In this document: one piece after another, positions 17,975 through 25,780 of the stretch
How positions within the stretch are numbered: position 1 is the first letter of the stretch
How the letters are laid out: each line of letters opens with the position of its first letter
Assembly: GCA_949295675.1 (NCBI GenBank)
Contig: CASFMA010000007.1
Location: forward strand, 1 to 37,509
Reading direction: 5' to 3'
From: an uncultured Spirochaetales bacterium
GTDB taxonomy: Bacteria > Spirochaetota > Spirochaetia > Sphaerochaetales > Sphaerochaetaceae
Length of the DNA stretch: 37,509 nt
Translations under genes and position numbers: made by a program
Notes under the pieces: model-generated
Told to the model about the DNA's origin: nothing
The model's input: the letters and a program-made list of their open reading frames with translations, nothing else
The model's database searches: none

Positions 17975-17980
17975 TATAAT
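17975..17980 (+). promoter_or_regulatory. -10 element of the glutamate synthase operon
   Basis: Perfect TATAAT. The expected start near 17987 would make the leader begin just before the first hairpin. The -35 region is only T-rich. The TTGACA at 17980-17985 lacks a well-spaced -10. Confidence 0.45.
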
Positions 17981-17986
17981 TGACAA

Positions 17987-18061
17987 GCATCTGCGTTATA
18001 ACGTAAAACGAAGCGCAGGAACAAAGGCGTTCTAAGAGAGATCTTAGTGCGCCTTTTTTTT
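17987..18061 (+). ncRNA. Attenuator leader of the glutamate synthase operon (ANTAR-type candidate)
   Basis: Three pairings are visible. First, CTGCG/CGCAG (17991-17995 with 18014-18018). Second, GAAC/GTTC (18019-18022 with 18029-18032), closing the six-base loop AAAGGC. Third, a strong terminator in which AAAGGCG (18023-18029) pairs with CGCCTTT (18050-18056), topped by CTAAG/CTTAG with loop AGAGAT and followed by eight T. The second hairpin uses bases of the terminator arm, so the two exclude each other. Its loop has A at position 1 and G at position 4, the pattern bound by ANTAR antiterminator proteins. The first hairpin does not show a clear six-base loop of that type. Confidence 0.6.
18023..18061 (+). 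terminator. Intrinsic terminator inside the glutamate synthase leader
   Basis: A seven-base outer stem, a five-base inner stem and a T8 tract, ending four bases before the Shine-Dalgarno region of the first gene. It sits after the promoter, so it would stop transcription unless the alternative hairpin forms. Confidence 0.8.
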
Positions 18062-18078
18062 ATTCAGAGGTGTACTCA

Positions 18079-19182
18079 ATGAAGAAAGAAGGAGAGATAA
18101 GGATAAGTTCCGGCTGTGCGATCAGCGGCATATTCTGCAGGGATGGGAGACGCATCACAGGCGAGGCCATACGGAAAAGCATATCTGTCATGCACAACCG
18201 TTCCAACGGCCTTGGAGGAGGTTTCGCAGGCTATGGGATATATCCGCAATACAAGGACTACTATGCCCTGCATATATTCTATGACTCACAGAGCGCAAGG
18301 GAAGAGACTGAAAGATTCCTGGAAAGGCGCTTCGATATCATCAACCTGTCGAAGATACCTGTAAGGCAGACGCCCCGGATATCTGATGCACCGCTCATCT
18401 GGAGGTATTTCATAACTCCCCTTCCCCACCTGCTGCATGACAGCCAGCTTGATGAGGATGAATACACATCAAGGACGACAATAGCGATAAACAACTCAAT
18501 CGAAGGGGCTTACACAGTATCATGCGGGAAGGATATGGGCGTATTCAAGGCTGTGGGATACCCTGAGGATGTCGCTGACTTCTACAGGCTGGAGGAGTAT
18601 GAAGGATACTCATGGACGGCCCATGGACGGTATCCGACGAACACCCCAGGCTGGTGGGCAGGCTCACATCCGTTCTCGCTTCTTGACCTCACCGTCGTGC
18701 ATAACGGAGAGATCTCATCGTATGACGCCAACAGGCGTTCTGTGGAGATGTATGGCTATTCATGCAATCTTCTGACCGATACAGAGGTAATAACATACAT
18801 ACTCGACTATCTTACGAGGAAGCAGGGACTGACGCTGAAGGAAAGCTCAGAGGTAATCGCCGCCCCATTCTGGTCAACCATAGCCATAAAGGATGAGGAG
18901 GAAAGGAAAAGGCTGTCATATCTTAGGAAGATGTACTCTTCATTCCTCATTACAGGCCCATTCTCGATACTCGTAGGCTTTGATGGTGGGATGATGGCCC
19001 TCAATGACAGGCTGAAGCTTCGAAGCCTCGTCGCTGCAGAGAAAGGCAGCACAGTCTACTTCAGCTCAGAAGAGGCCGCGATAAGGGCAATAGAGGAGAA
19101 CCCTGACAGAGTCTGGGCCCCGCGTGGCGGCGAGGCCGTGATAGTCAGGCTCGACAGGAGGGACAATGAACAGGAAATATAG
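18079..19182 (+). CDS. Glutamate synthase glutaminase domain (class II amidotransferase) protein
   Basis: The 367-residue protein has the Ntn-type glutaminase start GCAISGIF with Cys13 as predicted nucleophile. The preceding 12 residues would have to be removed, as in PurF and GltB. Later segments (SWTAHGRYPTNTPGWWAGSHPF, VVHNGEISSYDANR, LLTDTEVITYI) are the glutamine and oxyanion regions of class II amidotransferases. It should release ammonia from glutamine for the FMN domain encoded next. GAGGTG seven bases before ATG 18079 fixes the start; the upstream GTG at 18070 is part of that site. It overlaps the next gene by 17 bases. This corresponds to domain 1 of GltB as a separate protein. Confidence 0.9.
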   Translation: MKKEGEIRISSGCAISGIFCRDGRRITGEAIRKSISVMHNRSNGLGGGFAGYGIYPQYKDYYALHIFYDSQSAREETERFLERRFDIINLSKIPVRQTPRISDAPLIWRYFITPLPHLLHDSQLDEDEYTSRTTIAINNSIEGAYTVSCGKDMGVFKAVGYPEDVADFYRLEEYEGYSWTAHGRYPTNTPGWWAGSHPFSLLDLTVVHNGEISSYDANRRSVEMYGYSCNLLTDTEVITYILDYLTRKQGLTLKESSEVIAAPFWSTIAIKDEEERKRLSYLRKMYSSFLITGPFSILVGFDGGMMALNDRLKLRSLVAAEKGSTVYFSSEEAAIRAIEENPDRVWAPRGGEAVIVRLDRRDNEQEI

Positions 19183-20650
19183 GATAAAGATATATCAGGA
19201 GTGCATCGGATGCCTCAGGTGCGCGAGGGAATGCTCATTCGGCGCCATTGAGGCAAGGGATGGCAAGCTTGCGTTCAGCCACGGCAGATGCGTTGACTGC
19301 CAGCGCTGCGTATCATTCTGTCCGACTGGTGCAATCTGCATAACAGAGGATGAGAACAGATTCCGAGAGAACCCGGTATTCGGAGAGAATGATATAAAGG
19401 AGATACTTCTCCAGGCGGAGACAGGTGGCGTCCTGCTCTCTTCAATGGGAGCATCAAGCAAAGGTGTACCGATATACTTCGACAAGATGCTGCTTAACGC
19501 GAGCCAGGTCACAAACCCATCTATAGATCCGCTGAGGGAACCGATGGAGACTGCAGTATTCCTTGGTCAGCGCCCCGAATCCATGCAGAGGGACAGCAGC
19601 GGAAAGATCATAGACAACCTGCCCCCTCACCTAGAGCTCTCCTCCCCCATAATGTTCTCTGCAATGAGCTACGGAGCTATAAGCCTCAACGTGCACAAAG
19701 CCCTTGCCGCCGCTGCACAGGAGATAGGTACCTACTGGAACACGGGAGAAGGCGGACTTCATGAAAGTCTGTACAAATACAACAAGAACACGATTGTCCA
19801 GGTCGCTTCGGGACGTTTTGGCGTGCATGAGACGTATCTCAACACGGCAGCGGCTATCGAGATAAAGATCGGACAGGGCGCAAAGCCTGGGATCGGAGGG
19901 CATCTTACAGGGAAGAAGATCGTCGGGGATATATCAAAGACAAGAATGGTGCCTGAGGGGCTGGATGCGATAAGCCCTGCACCTCATCACGATATTTACT
20001 CAATAGAGGATCTGGCCCAGCTAGTGATGTCCCTGAAGGAGGCCACAGGATACAGGAAGCCCGTCATCGTAAAGGTCGCAGCTGTCCATAACATAGCCCC
20101 GATCGCTTCAGGGATAGCCAGAAGCGGCGCAGATATCATATCGATTGATGGCTACAGAGGCGGAACAGGAGCAGCGCCAAAGCGGATAAGGGACAATGTA
20201 GGCATCCCTGTGGAGCTTGCAATCGCAGCAGTGGACCAGAGGCTGCGCGAAGAGAAGATCCGTGACCGTGTCAGCGTGATAGCATCAGGCGGTATCAGGA
20301 ACTCATCAGATGCCGTGAAGGCAATAGCGCTCGGAGCCGATGCCGTCTCGATAGGAACAGCCGCTCTATGCGCGCTTGGATGCCATATATGCGCATCATG
20401 CCACACAGGCAAATGCGCATGGGGGCTCGCGACACAGAATCCGGAGCTTACCAAACGCCTTGATCCTGAAAAGGGAGCAGAAAGGCTTGTCAATCTCGTG
20501 AACGCCTGGACACGTGAGATAAAGGAGATCATGGGAGGGATGGGCATCAACAGCATAGAGGCATTGAGAGGCAATCGGAAAGCTCTCAGAGGCGTAGATC
20601 TGAATCCAAGAGAGCTTGAAATACTCGGAATTGATTATGCAGGAGAATGA
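19166..20650 (+). CDS. Glutamate synthase FMN domain protein with N-terminal ferredoxin domain
   Basis: The 494-residue protein starts with an 8Fe ferredoxin domain (C13-x2-C-x2-C-x3-C and C42-x2-C-x2-C-x3-CP). It continues as the FMN-binding barrel of glutamate synthase: SAMSYGAISLNVHKALA, NTGEGGLHESLYKY, QGAKPGIGGHL, VIVKVAAVHNIAPIASGIARSGAD and DGYRGGTGAAPKRIRD. The cysteines in GCHICASCHTGKCAWG fit the 3Fe-4S site. It makes glutamate from 2-oxoglutarate and ammonia. The built-in ferredoxin domain and the absence of a gltD gene nearby suggest the archaeal-type arrangement using reduced ferredoxin or an unlinked reductase. It overlaps the glutaminase gene by 17 bases, and the third gene follows after one base. 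Confidence 0.93.
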   Translation: MNRKYRIKIYQECIGCLRCARECSFGAIEARDGKLAFSHGRCVDCQRCVSFCPTGAICITEDENRFRENPVFGENDIKEILLQAETGGVLLSSMGASSKGVPIYFDKMLLNASQVTNPSIDPLREPMETAVFLGQRPESMQRDSSGKIIDNLPPHLELSSPIMFSAMSYGAISLNVHKALAAAAQEIGTYWNTGEGGLHESLYKYNKNTIVQVASGRFGVHETYLNTAAAIEIKIGQGAKPGIGGHLTGKKIVGDISKTRMVPEGLDAISPAPHHDIYSIEDLAQLVMSLKEATGYRKPVIVKVAAVHNIAPIASGIARSGADIISIDGYRGGTGAAPKRIRDNVGIPVELAIAAVDQRLREEKIRDRVSVIASGGIRNSSDAVKAIALGADAVSIGTAALCALGCHICASCHTGKCAWGLATQNPELTKRLDPEKGAERLVNLVNAWTREIKEIMGGMGINSIEALRGNRKALRGVDLNPRELEILGIDYAGE

Positions 20651-20651
20651 T

Positions 20652-21368
20652 ATGAAGGTTTTTGATATACGCAAAGATGGGCTTGAAGCCATAAAGGAAC
20701 ATGAGAATGAGGAGATTGCCATAACAGGATGCCTTGGCGAGCGTTATATAGGCTGCGGCATGAAGAGCGGCATAATGCACATAAAGGGAACACCTGGCAA
20801 TGGCCTTGCAGCCTACCTCGATGGAGGCACTGTATATGTTGATGGCAACGCGCAGGATGCGGCAGCTGATACGATGAACGCGGGACTTGTGGCTGTGCGT
20901 GGCTCTGCCGGAGACGCGCTGGCATATGGAATGAGAAGCGGCCGTGTCTATATACTCGGCGATGCGGGATACAGGGCCGGTGTCCACATGAAGGCCTATG
21001 AAGACAACAAGAGCATATTGGTGATCGGAGGCCGTTCCGGCTCTTTCCTCGGAGAATACCTTGCAGGCGGCATCATAGTTGTTCTTGGGCTTGGCCATGA
21101 TGGTGAGGACATAACCGGATACTTCTGCGGAAACGGCATGTATGCCGGTACAATCTACCTCAGGACAGATAAGACGCCGAAGAACCTCTCAGACAAGCTC
21201 ATAAGGCGCAATGTGGGAGAAGAAGAGAAGGAAAACATCCTCAAGCCGATCATCGCAGATTTCGCATCTGTGTTCTCGATGCCTGTCTCGGATTGCCTGA
21301 AAGGAGGCTTCATTGCCATTGAGGCTGACAAGACGAAATCATACAGCCAGCTGTACGCTGCAGTCTGA
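20652..21368 (+). CDS. Glutamate synthase GXGXG (C-terminal) domain protein
   Basis: The 238-residue protein is the beta-helix domain of GltB as a separate subunit. It has repeating turns such as GCGMKSGIMHIKG, GGTVYVDGNAQDAAADTM, GLVAVRGSAGDALAYGM and GGIIVVLGLG, with the family's glycine pattern. In the fused enzyme this domain links the glutaminase and FMN domains structurally. AGGAGA five bases before ATG 20652 sets the start; longer versions from 20616 or 20637 would overlap the previous gene. It is the last gene of the three-gene operon and is followed by a strong terminator. Confidence 0.9.
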   Translation: MKVFDIRKDGLEAIKEHENEEIAITGCLGERYIGCGMKSGIMHIKGTPGNGLAAYLDGGTVYVDGNAQDAAADTMNAGLVAVRGSAGDALAYGMRSGRVYILGDAGYRAGVHMKAYEDNKSILVIGGRSGSFLGEYLAGGIIVVLGLGHDGEDITGYFCGNGMYAGTIYLRTDKTPKNLSDKLIRRNVGEEEKENILKPIIADFASVFSMPVSDCLKGGFIAIEADKTKSYSQLYAAV

Positions 21369-21388
21369 ATGCTTGATGCTCATCATGG

Positions 21389-21420
21389 AAAAAGCGGTAC
21401 CTTCATCAGTACCGCTTTTT
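21389..21420 (+). terminator. Intrinsic terminator after the glutamate synthase operon
   Basis: A perfect 12-base stem AAAAAGCGGTAC/GTACCGCTTTTT with an 8-base loop. T-runs on both strands mean it may also end rpsD transcripts coming the other way. The 148 bases from here to rpsD hold no gene that I can see. Confidence 0.9.
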
Positions 21421-21568
21421 CTTTGTGACCCACTCCACGTCCCCTGTTTTTGAGGGCAGCCGTCAGGAGGCGCGTCTGAAAGCTGGCAGATTGGAATGTG
21501 GCCGATGCTTTCTTCTCTCCGATCCGGATGTGGGCCGGACCATTGGCTGGGTCGATAAATGAAGACTC

Positions 21569-22162
21569 TTACTTTGAGTAGTACTCGACTACGAGCTGGT
21601 CATTTACCTGTACAGGTATCTCTGACCTCTCTGGAAGCCTTACGAACTTTCCGGAGAACTCTTCCTCGTTCTTCTCGAAGTAAGGAAGGTTGAATGCTGG
21701 ATGACCAAGGAAGCAAGACCTGAAAAGCTCGTTGCTTCTTGACTTCTCCTTGAGGGAGATCACATCACCAACATTGATCTGATAAGAAGGGATATCGACC
21801 TTCTTGCCATTTACGAGGATGTGACCATGTGTCACAAGCTGGCGAGCAAGGCGGATGGAGTTGCCGAAACCGATGCGGTAAACTGCATTGTCAAGCCTTC
21901 TCTCAAGGGAGATGACAAGAGCATCGCCTGTTGCGAGACTTGACTTGAGAGCCTTGTCGAAATATCTGCGAAGCTGCTTCTCAAGAACACCATAGTAAGC
22001 CTTGAGCTTCTGCTTCTCAGTCAGCTGCCTGCTGTAGTCAGTAGGCTTCTTCCTCTTTGAGAACGCTGGGCTGTTTGCCCTGTTCATTGCCTTGGGATGT
22101 CCACATACATTCACACCAAGTCTTCTGCACTGCTTGAATCTAGGACCCATATACCTTGCCAT
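21569..22162 (-). CDS. rpsD: 30S ribosomal protein S4
   Basis: The 197-residue protein binds 16S rRNA early in small-subunit assembly. [16 protein letters not shown] is the standard S4 start, [45 protein letters not shown] is the S4 RNA-binding domain, and the protein ends LVVEYYSK. Only two of the four N-terminal cysteines of zinc-binding S4 remain. GGAGG with good spacing before ATG 22162 rejects the 17-residue longer frame. It stands alone rather than in the alpha operon (rpsM-rpsK-rpsD-rpoA). Confidence 0.97.
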   Translation of the reverse strand: MARYMGPRFKQCRRLGVNVCGHPKAMNRANSPAFSKRKKPTDYSRQLTEKQKLKAYYGVLEKQLRRYFDKALKSSLATGDALVISLERRLDNAVYRIGFGNSIRLARQLVTHGHILVNGKKVDIPSYQINVGDVISLKEKSRSNELFRSCFLGHPAFNLPYFEKNEEEFSGKFVRLPERSEIPVQVNDQLVVEYYSK

Positions 22163-22199
22163 AGATTTTACCCTCCAGTAAACATGTGTCAGTTTTGTA

Positions 22200-22215
22200 C
22201 TGTGCCTAAGCACAG
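22200..22215 (-). promoter_or_regulatory. Hairpin in the rpsD leader
   Basis: CTGTGC/GCACAG with a 4-base loop lies about 38 bases upstream of the rpsD start. Behind it on the minus strand is TTGACA (22251 to 22246) with TAAAGT 17 bases further. The hairpin would be near the 5' end of the mRNA, where S4 autoregulatory sites occur in other bacteria. Confidence 0.4.
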
Positions 22216-22282
22216 CCTCTATACTTTATAGCGTAAGAATTTCTCTGTCAATTATCATTGATGCGGAAGTTGCCCTACCCTA

Positions 22283-22320
22283 TTGTACAAGTTTCGAAAA
22301 TACGCTAGATTACCATCTAG
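22283..22320 (+). promoter_or_regulatory. tRNA-Arg promoter with overlapping inverted repeat
   Basis: TTGTAC (22283-22288), 17 bases, TAGATT (22306-22311), giving a start about 20 bases before the tRNA. The -10 lies in the perfect inverted repeat CTAGAT-TACC-ATCTAG (22305-22320). Confidence 0.5.
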
Positions 22321-22337
22321 TGTTCAAAGCACAGGTC

Positions 22338-22411
22338 GATCCTGTAGCTCAGCTGGATAGAGCGTCCGCCTCCTAAGCGGAAGGTCAGCAGTTCGAATCT
22401 GCTCAGGATCA
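22338..22411 (+). tRNA. tRNA-Arg (anticodon CCU)
   Basis: The cloverleaf is complete: acceptor GATCCTG/CAGGATC, D-stem GCTC/GAGC, anticodon stem TCCGC/GCGGA with loop CTCCTAA (anticodon CCT at DNA level), T-arm AGCAG-TTCGAAT-CTGCT, and discriminator A. CCA is not encoded. It reads AGG codons, which are frequent in this window. Confidence 0.97.
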
Positions 22412-22417
22412 TAAAAC

Positions 22418-22444
22418 GGGATTGGCAATAAGGCTCCCTTTTTT
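22418..22444 (+). terminator. Weak terminator after tRNA-Arg
   Basis: GGGA pairs with TCCC across a 13-base loop and is followed by six T. The stem is short, so this is only a likely terminator. Confidence 0.4.
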
Positions 22445-22489
22445 CTAACAGATAAAATCTACAGCCTGAGAAAAGATTATCATTATATG

Positions 22490-22501
22490 ATCCATATGGA
22501 T
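22490..22501. promoter_or_regulatory. Perfect 12-base palindrome upstream of the LacI gene
   Basis: ATCCATATGGAT reads the same on both strands and lies 60 bases before the regulator start. It may be an operator, but it does not resemble the one before the ABC operon and lacks a central CG. Confidence 0.3.
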
Positions 22502-22560
22502 GTGGATATTAGATTTTGCATCTAGCAGAACATTCTTTAATGGAATATCATTCTACAGCT

Positions 22561-23562
22561 ATGGGAAAACGCTATACAATCTATGATATCGCCAAGCTTT
22601 CAGGCTTTTCGCCAAAGACAGTTGCCAGGGTAATAAACAACGAAAGCAATGTCGCCCCTGCGACTGCTGAGAAAATCAATGCGATAATCAGATCAATAGA
22701 CTACCGTCCCAATGCATATGCGAAGAACCTGAAATCAAAGAAGACAAAGGTTGTCCTTGCATCAATCAACTCCCCAAAGGAATTTCCATTGCAGTGGATG
22801 CAGGTAATGATTGAACGCATCAGCCTGCTATGCCAGGAGAATGAGATTACCCTCTTTGTGGAATACTGTTATGATATGTCTTCTCTCGACAAATCCATAC
22901 TCAATACAAATGCAGGTTTCATAGATGGGGTGATCGTATTCTATGAGGTAGAGGATGATCCACGCATAAGGATATTGAAGGAAAGGGATATACCTTTCGT
23001 CGTATTTGAACGCGCATACGACAAGACAGTAGATTACGTCGGCAATGCAAACTATGACGCGCTCTATGGCCTATTCAGCTCTCTATGCAAAAAAGGACTT
23101 GATTCAGCGACAATGCTGCTTCGTAAGCCAACCTTGGTCAATACAGACAGAGTAAATGGTGCGATAAACGCTTTCAGGGACAATGGAAAGGATGAAGGGG
23201 CGATCAACATCGTCTATGATATTGCAGGGGCAGATGAGGCTTATGCCTTCACAAAGGAAGCGATAGATAGCAGCAAGCTTGATGAACTTATATTCATATC
23301 CGGAGATGAGAGGGCTTTCGGGGTGTACAGGGCCCTGATAGAGAAAGGAATCAGAATCGGCAAGGACATATCGATTATAGGCTTCGATAACATACCATCA
23401 AGCAGGTTCCTCGTCCCTAGCCTATCGACATTCAGCCCTGATTACCAAAGGCTGGCAGAAAGCCTCATCCTTTCGTTGTTTCCGGAAGAGGGTACAAGCA
23501 TCAACCGCCTTATAATCCCAAAGTTCATCCCGCGTGACAGCCTGAGGCCAGAGCTTCGCTAG
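22561..23562 (+). CDS. LacI-family transcriptional regulator
   Basis: The 333-residue protein has the LacI helix-turn-helix and hinge: YTIYDIAKLSGFSPKTVARVINN then VAPATAEKINAIIRSIDYRPNAYAKNLKS. A periplasmic-binding-like sensor domain follows (VVLASINS, DGVIVFYE, IPFVVFERAY, IIGFDNIPSSRFLVPSLSTF). ATG 22561 puts the DNA-binding domain at the usual distance from the N-terminus; ATG 22540 and TTG 22516 are possible but add an atypical extension, and no clear Shine-Dalgarno sequence decides it. It lies directly upstream of the sugar ABC operon, whose promoter carries a CG-centred inverted repeat, so it is the likely repressor. The inducer is unknown. Confidence 0.93.
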   Translation: MGKRYTIYDIAKLSGFSPKTVARVINNESNVAPATAEKINAIIRSIDYRPNAYAKNLKSKKTKVVLASINSPKEFPLQWMQVMIERISLLCQENEITLFVEYCYDMSSLDKSILNTNAGFIDGVIVFYEVEDDPRIRILKERDIPFVVFERAYDKTVDYVGNANYDALYGLFSSLCKKGLDSATMLLRKPTLVNTDRVNGAINAFRDNGKDEGAINIVYDIAGADEAYAFTKEAIDSSKLDELIFISGDERAFGVYRALIEKGIRIGKDISIIGFDNIPSSRFLVPSLSTFSPDYQRLAESLILSLFPEEGTSINRLIIPKFIPRDSLRPELR

Positions 23563-23592
23563 GATTTCACCAGGACTTAACGAAGATTTTTG

Positions 23593-23621
23593 TTGACAGA
23601 TGTAGGAAACGGGATAAGAAT
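23593..23621 (+). promoter_or_regulatory. Promoter of the ABC/2H-phosphoesterase operon
   Basis: Perfect TTGACA (23593-23598), a 17-base spacer and AAGAAT (23616-23621; TAAGAA with 16). ATAAG-AATC-CTTAT (23614-23627) overlaps the -10. AAAGGAG at 23655-23661 then serves the first gene. Confidence 0.7.
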
Positions 23622-23631
23622 CCTTATTGTG

Positions 23632-23647
23632 ATGACACCGATGTCAT
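23632..23647. promoter_or_regulatory. Predicted LacI-family operator
   Basis: ATGACA-C-CG-A-TGTCAT is an inverted repeat with perfect 6-base arms around a central CG, the hallmark of LacI-family operators. It begins about four bases after the expected transcription start, where a bound repressor would block initiation or early elongation. Confidence 0.7.
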
Positions 23648-23667
23648 AACAAAGAAAGGAGTTCAAA

Positions 23668-24906
23668 ATGAAGAAGATTCTTGCATCAATAGCACTGCTT
23701 GCCTTAGCGGCCTGTGCACTATATGCAGGCGGTTCCAGCGAAGACCGCAACGTCAGTACGCTTGAGTTCGCAATAAAGGAAACGGGATCAACGCTTGAAG
23801 CATACGAGGCAATTGTCGATGCGTTCAACGAATCCCATCCTGAAATAAATGTCGAGATAGTATCTTATGGAAAGGACTATCAGGCATTGATGAAGACAAA
23901 GATGGCAGCAAATGACCTGCCAGACCTCTTCACTACACATGGCTGGGCCGTAGCTCTTTATGGCGATTACCTCTACCCTCTCAATGACAGAAGCTGGACA
24001 GAACATCTCCTCCCAGAAATCAGGTCAACGGTCACAGACTATGATGGCCATGTCGTTGCCTTGCCGATGGATATAGATATCACCGGTCTTATCTGTAATG
24101 ACGATGTCCTTGCAGCATCAGGAGTTGGGGCAAGACCGGAAAACCTTCCAGAGTTCCTTGAAGCATGCGAGAAGATAAAAGCAGCAGGATATACCCCGAT
24201 ACATATCGCAGGGAAGGACTCCTCTGATGTCGCCGGGCTTTTCTCAAGACTTTCACTCTCCATCCTTACAATGTCAGAGAAGCAGAACTATGCAAAGGAG
24301 CTTCTTGACGGCACATTCGACTGGACAAAGTATGATGAAATCGGAAGCTTCGTGCTCTCACTGGTTGAGAATGGATACACAAATGTCGACTACCTTACAG
24401 CAGACAAGTCAGGCACATACAGAGGACTTGCGCAGAACAAGGTCGCGTTCGCTTTCCAGTCCAATCTCACGATGGCCGAGGTAAGGAAGCTTAATCCTGA
24501 AGCGAATGTATCAATGATGGAAATCCCAGGGTATTCAGAAGATGACAGCAGCTTCCTCATCAGCGGCGAGCGCGATGCAGTAGGTGTATGGAAGGATTCC
24601 GAGAACCTTGATGCCGCTCTTGTCTTTATCGACTACCTTGCAGAGCCTGAGAATGTCCTTCTTATCGCAGAGGCATATAGCCTGCCGCCATCAATGGACA
24701 ATGCGGAAGTAACCGATCCAGGCATCCTCGCCATTCTAGACCAGATCGATGGATCGACAGTAACAAACCACTTCGACAGGCAATATCTGCCGGATGGCAT
24801 GTGGAATACACTCAAGGTATACAGCACATCAGTGCTCTCAGGTGAATCCACTGTATCAGAGGGATCCGAACTCATGAGAAATGATTATGTGAGACTGAAG
24901 AAATAA
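23668..24906 (+). CDS. ABC transporter substrate-binding lipoprotein (family 1, sugar type)
   Basis: The 412-residue protein has a signal sequence with lipobox LAAC (Cys16), followed by a GGSSE tether. The mature part has the family 1 solute-binding pattern: VDAFNESHPEINVEIVSYGKDYQALMKTKMAANDLPDLFTTHG, ALPMDIDITGLICNDDVLAASG and a C-terminal FIDYLAEPENVLLIAEAYSLPP. Such proteins bind oligosaccharides or related polyols; the ligand cannot be read from sequence. AAAGGAG six bases before the ATG gives a strong start. It is the first gene of an operon with two permeases and two 2H phosphoesterases. Confidence 0.95.
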   Translation: MKKILASIALLALAACALYAGGSSEDRNVSTLEFAIKETGSTLEAYEAIVDAFNESHPEINVEIVSYGKDYQALMKTKMAANDLPDLFTTHGWAVALYGDYLYPLNDRSWTEHLLPEIRSTVTDYDGHVVALPMDIDITGLICNDDVLAASGVGARPENLPEFLEACEKIKAAGYTPIHIAGKDSSDVAGLFSRLSLSILTMSEKQNYAKELLDGTFDWTKYDEIGSFVLSLVENGYTNVDYLTADKSGTYRGLAQNKVAFAFQSNLTMAEVRKLNPEANVSMMEIPGYSEDDSSFLISGERDAVGVWKDSENLDAALVFIDYLAEPENVLLIAEAYSLPPSMDNAEVTDPGILAILDQIDGSTVTNHFDRQYLPDGMWNTLKVYSTSVLSGESTVSEGSELMRNDYVRLKK

Positions 24907-24919
24907 GGAAGGAAAGAAG

Positions 24920-25780
24920 ATGAAACGTAGCCGCTCGCTATACATGATGTCTATACCTGCTGTAGCGCTTATCACAGTATTCGTGTTCATCCCGTTGGTG
25001 AGCGGAATACGTATATCGCTGACAGACTGGAATGGGTTCTCCCAGTCTTGGTCATATGTCGGGTTCAGGAACTATCTGAATCTATTCACGGATTCAAGGA
25101 TAGTCCATGCAATAAAGAATACATTCTATGTCGGGCTCGGAGATACAATGCTCCAGAACATCTTCGGGCTGGCATATGCGCTGCTGCTTAATCACAGCTT
25201 CCGTGGCCGCAGCATAATAAGAGCAATAATATACCTGCCTGTGATGGTTTCCAGCCTTATCATGGGGTACATATGGTTCTTCATTGTCCAGTACGACAAT
25301 GGAGCGCTCAACGACATCATCATGATGTTCGGTCAGGATCCAGTGGATTGGCTTGGGAGCGGTACAAGGGCTGTCAACTTCATAATGGTCATAACATCGA
25401 TGCAGTTCGTCGGCCAGGCGATGGTCATATATCTGGCAGGGCTTCAGGGTATACCGAAGGAAATGTATGAAGCTCCGATGATAGATGGGGCTGGAACAAT
25501 GCAGACATTCTTCCGCATAACGCTTCCAATGCTCAGAGCTTCGATACTCACGAATGTGATACTGAAGCTCATCGGCGGGCTGCAGATGTACGATCTCGTT
25601 GTAGCCCTTACCAACGGCGGTCCAGGGTTTAGCTCACATACGATATCAACGATGATAAACTATCTTTATTTCGATGCGCAGAACGCAGGCTATTCAGCAG
25701 CCCTTGGCGTATTCCTCTTCATTATCATCATGGTATCCACGATTACGGTAAACAAGATAATAGGGAGGGAGGACAAATGA
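24920..25780 (+). CDS. Sugar ABC transporter permease (MalF-type)
   Basis: The 286-residue protein has six hydrophobic segments, starting SIPAVALITVFVFIPLVSGI. The cytoplasmic EAA loop YEAPMIDGAGTMQTFFRITLPML contacts the ATPase. ISLTDWNGFS and VGFRNYLNLF are typical of the CUT1 family. It starts 13 bases after the binding-protein gene and overlaps the second permease by four bases. No ATPase gene lies in the operon, as is usual for CUT1 systems that share one MsmK/MalK-like ATPase encoded elsewhere. Confidence 0.94.
   Translation: MKRSRSLYMMSIPAVALITVFVFIPLVSGIRISLTDWNGFSQSWSYVGFRNYLNLFTDSRIVHAIKNTFYVGLGDTMLQNIFGLAYALLLNHSFRGRSIIRAIIYLPVMVSSLIMGYIWFFIVQYDNGALNDIIMMFGQDPVDWLGSGTRAVNFIMVITSMQFVGQAMVIYLAGLQGIPKEMYEAPMIDGAGTMQTFFRITLPMLRASILTNVILKLIGGLQMYDLVVALTNGGPGFSSHTISTMINYLYFDAQNAGYSAALGVFLFIIIMVSTITVNKIIGREDK

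Noticed and set aside
17980..18002. TTGACA followed by TATAAC as the glutamate synthase promoter
   Set aside because: The hexamers are only 11 bases apart; the perfect TATAAT at 17975-17980 is a better -10.
17987..18061. Known glutamine riboswitch (glnA type) or preQ1 riboswitch in this leader
   Set aside because: The conserved bases I recall for those classes are absent; the structure fits an attenuator better.
21421..21568. Possible small RNA between the glutamate synthase terminator and rpsD
   Set aside because: I saw only short, weak pairings (for example TCCGG/CCGGA) and no promoter-terminator pair.
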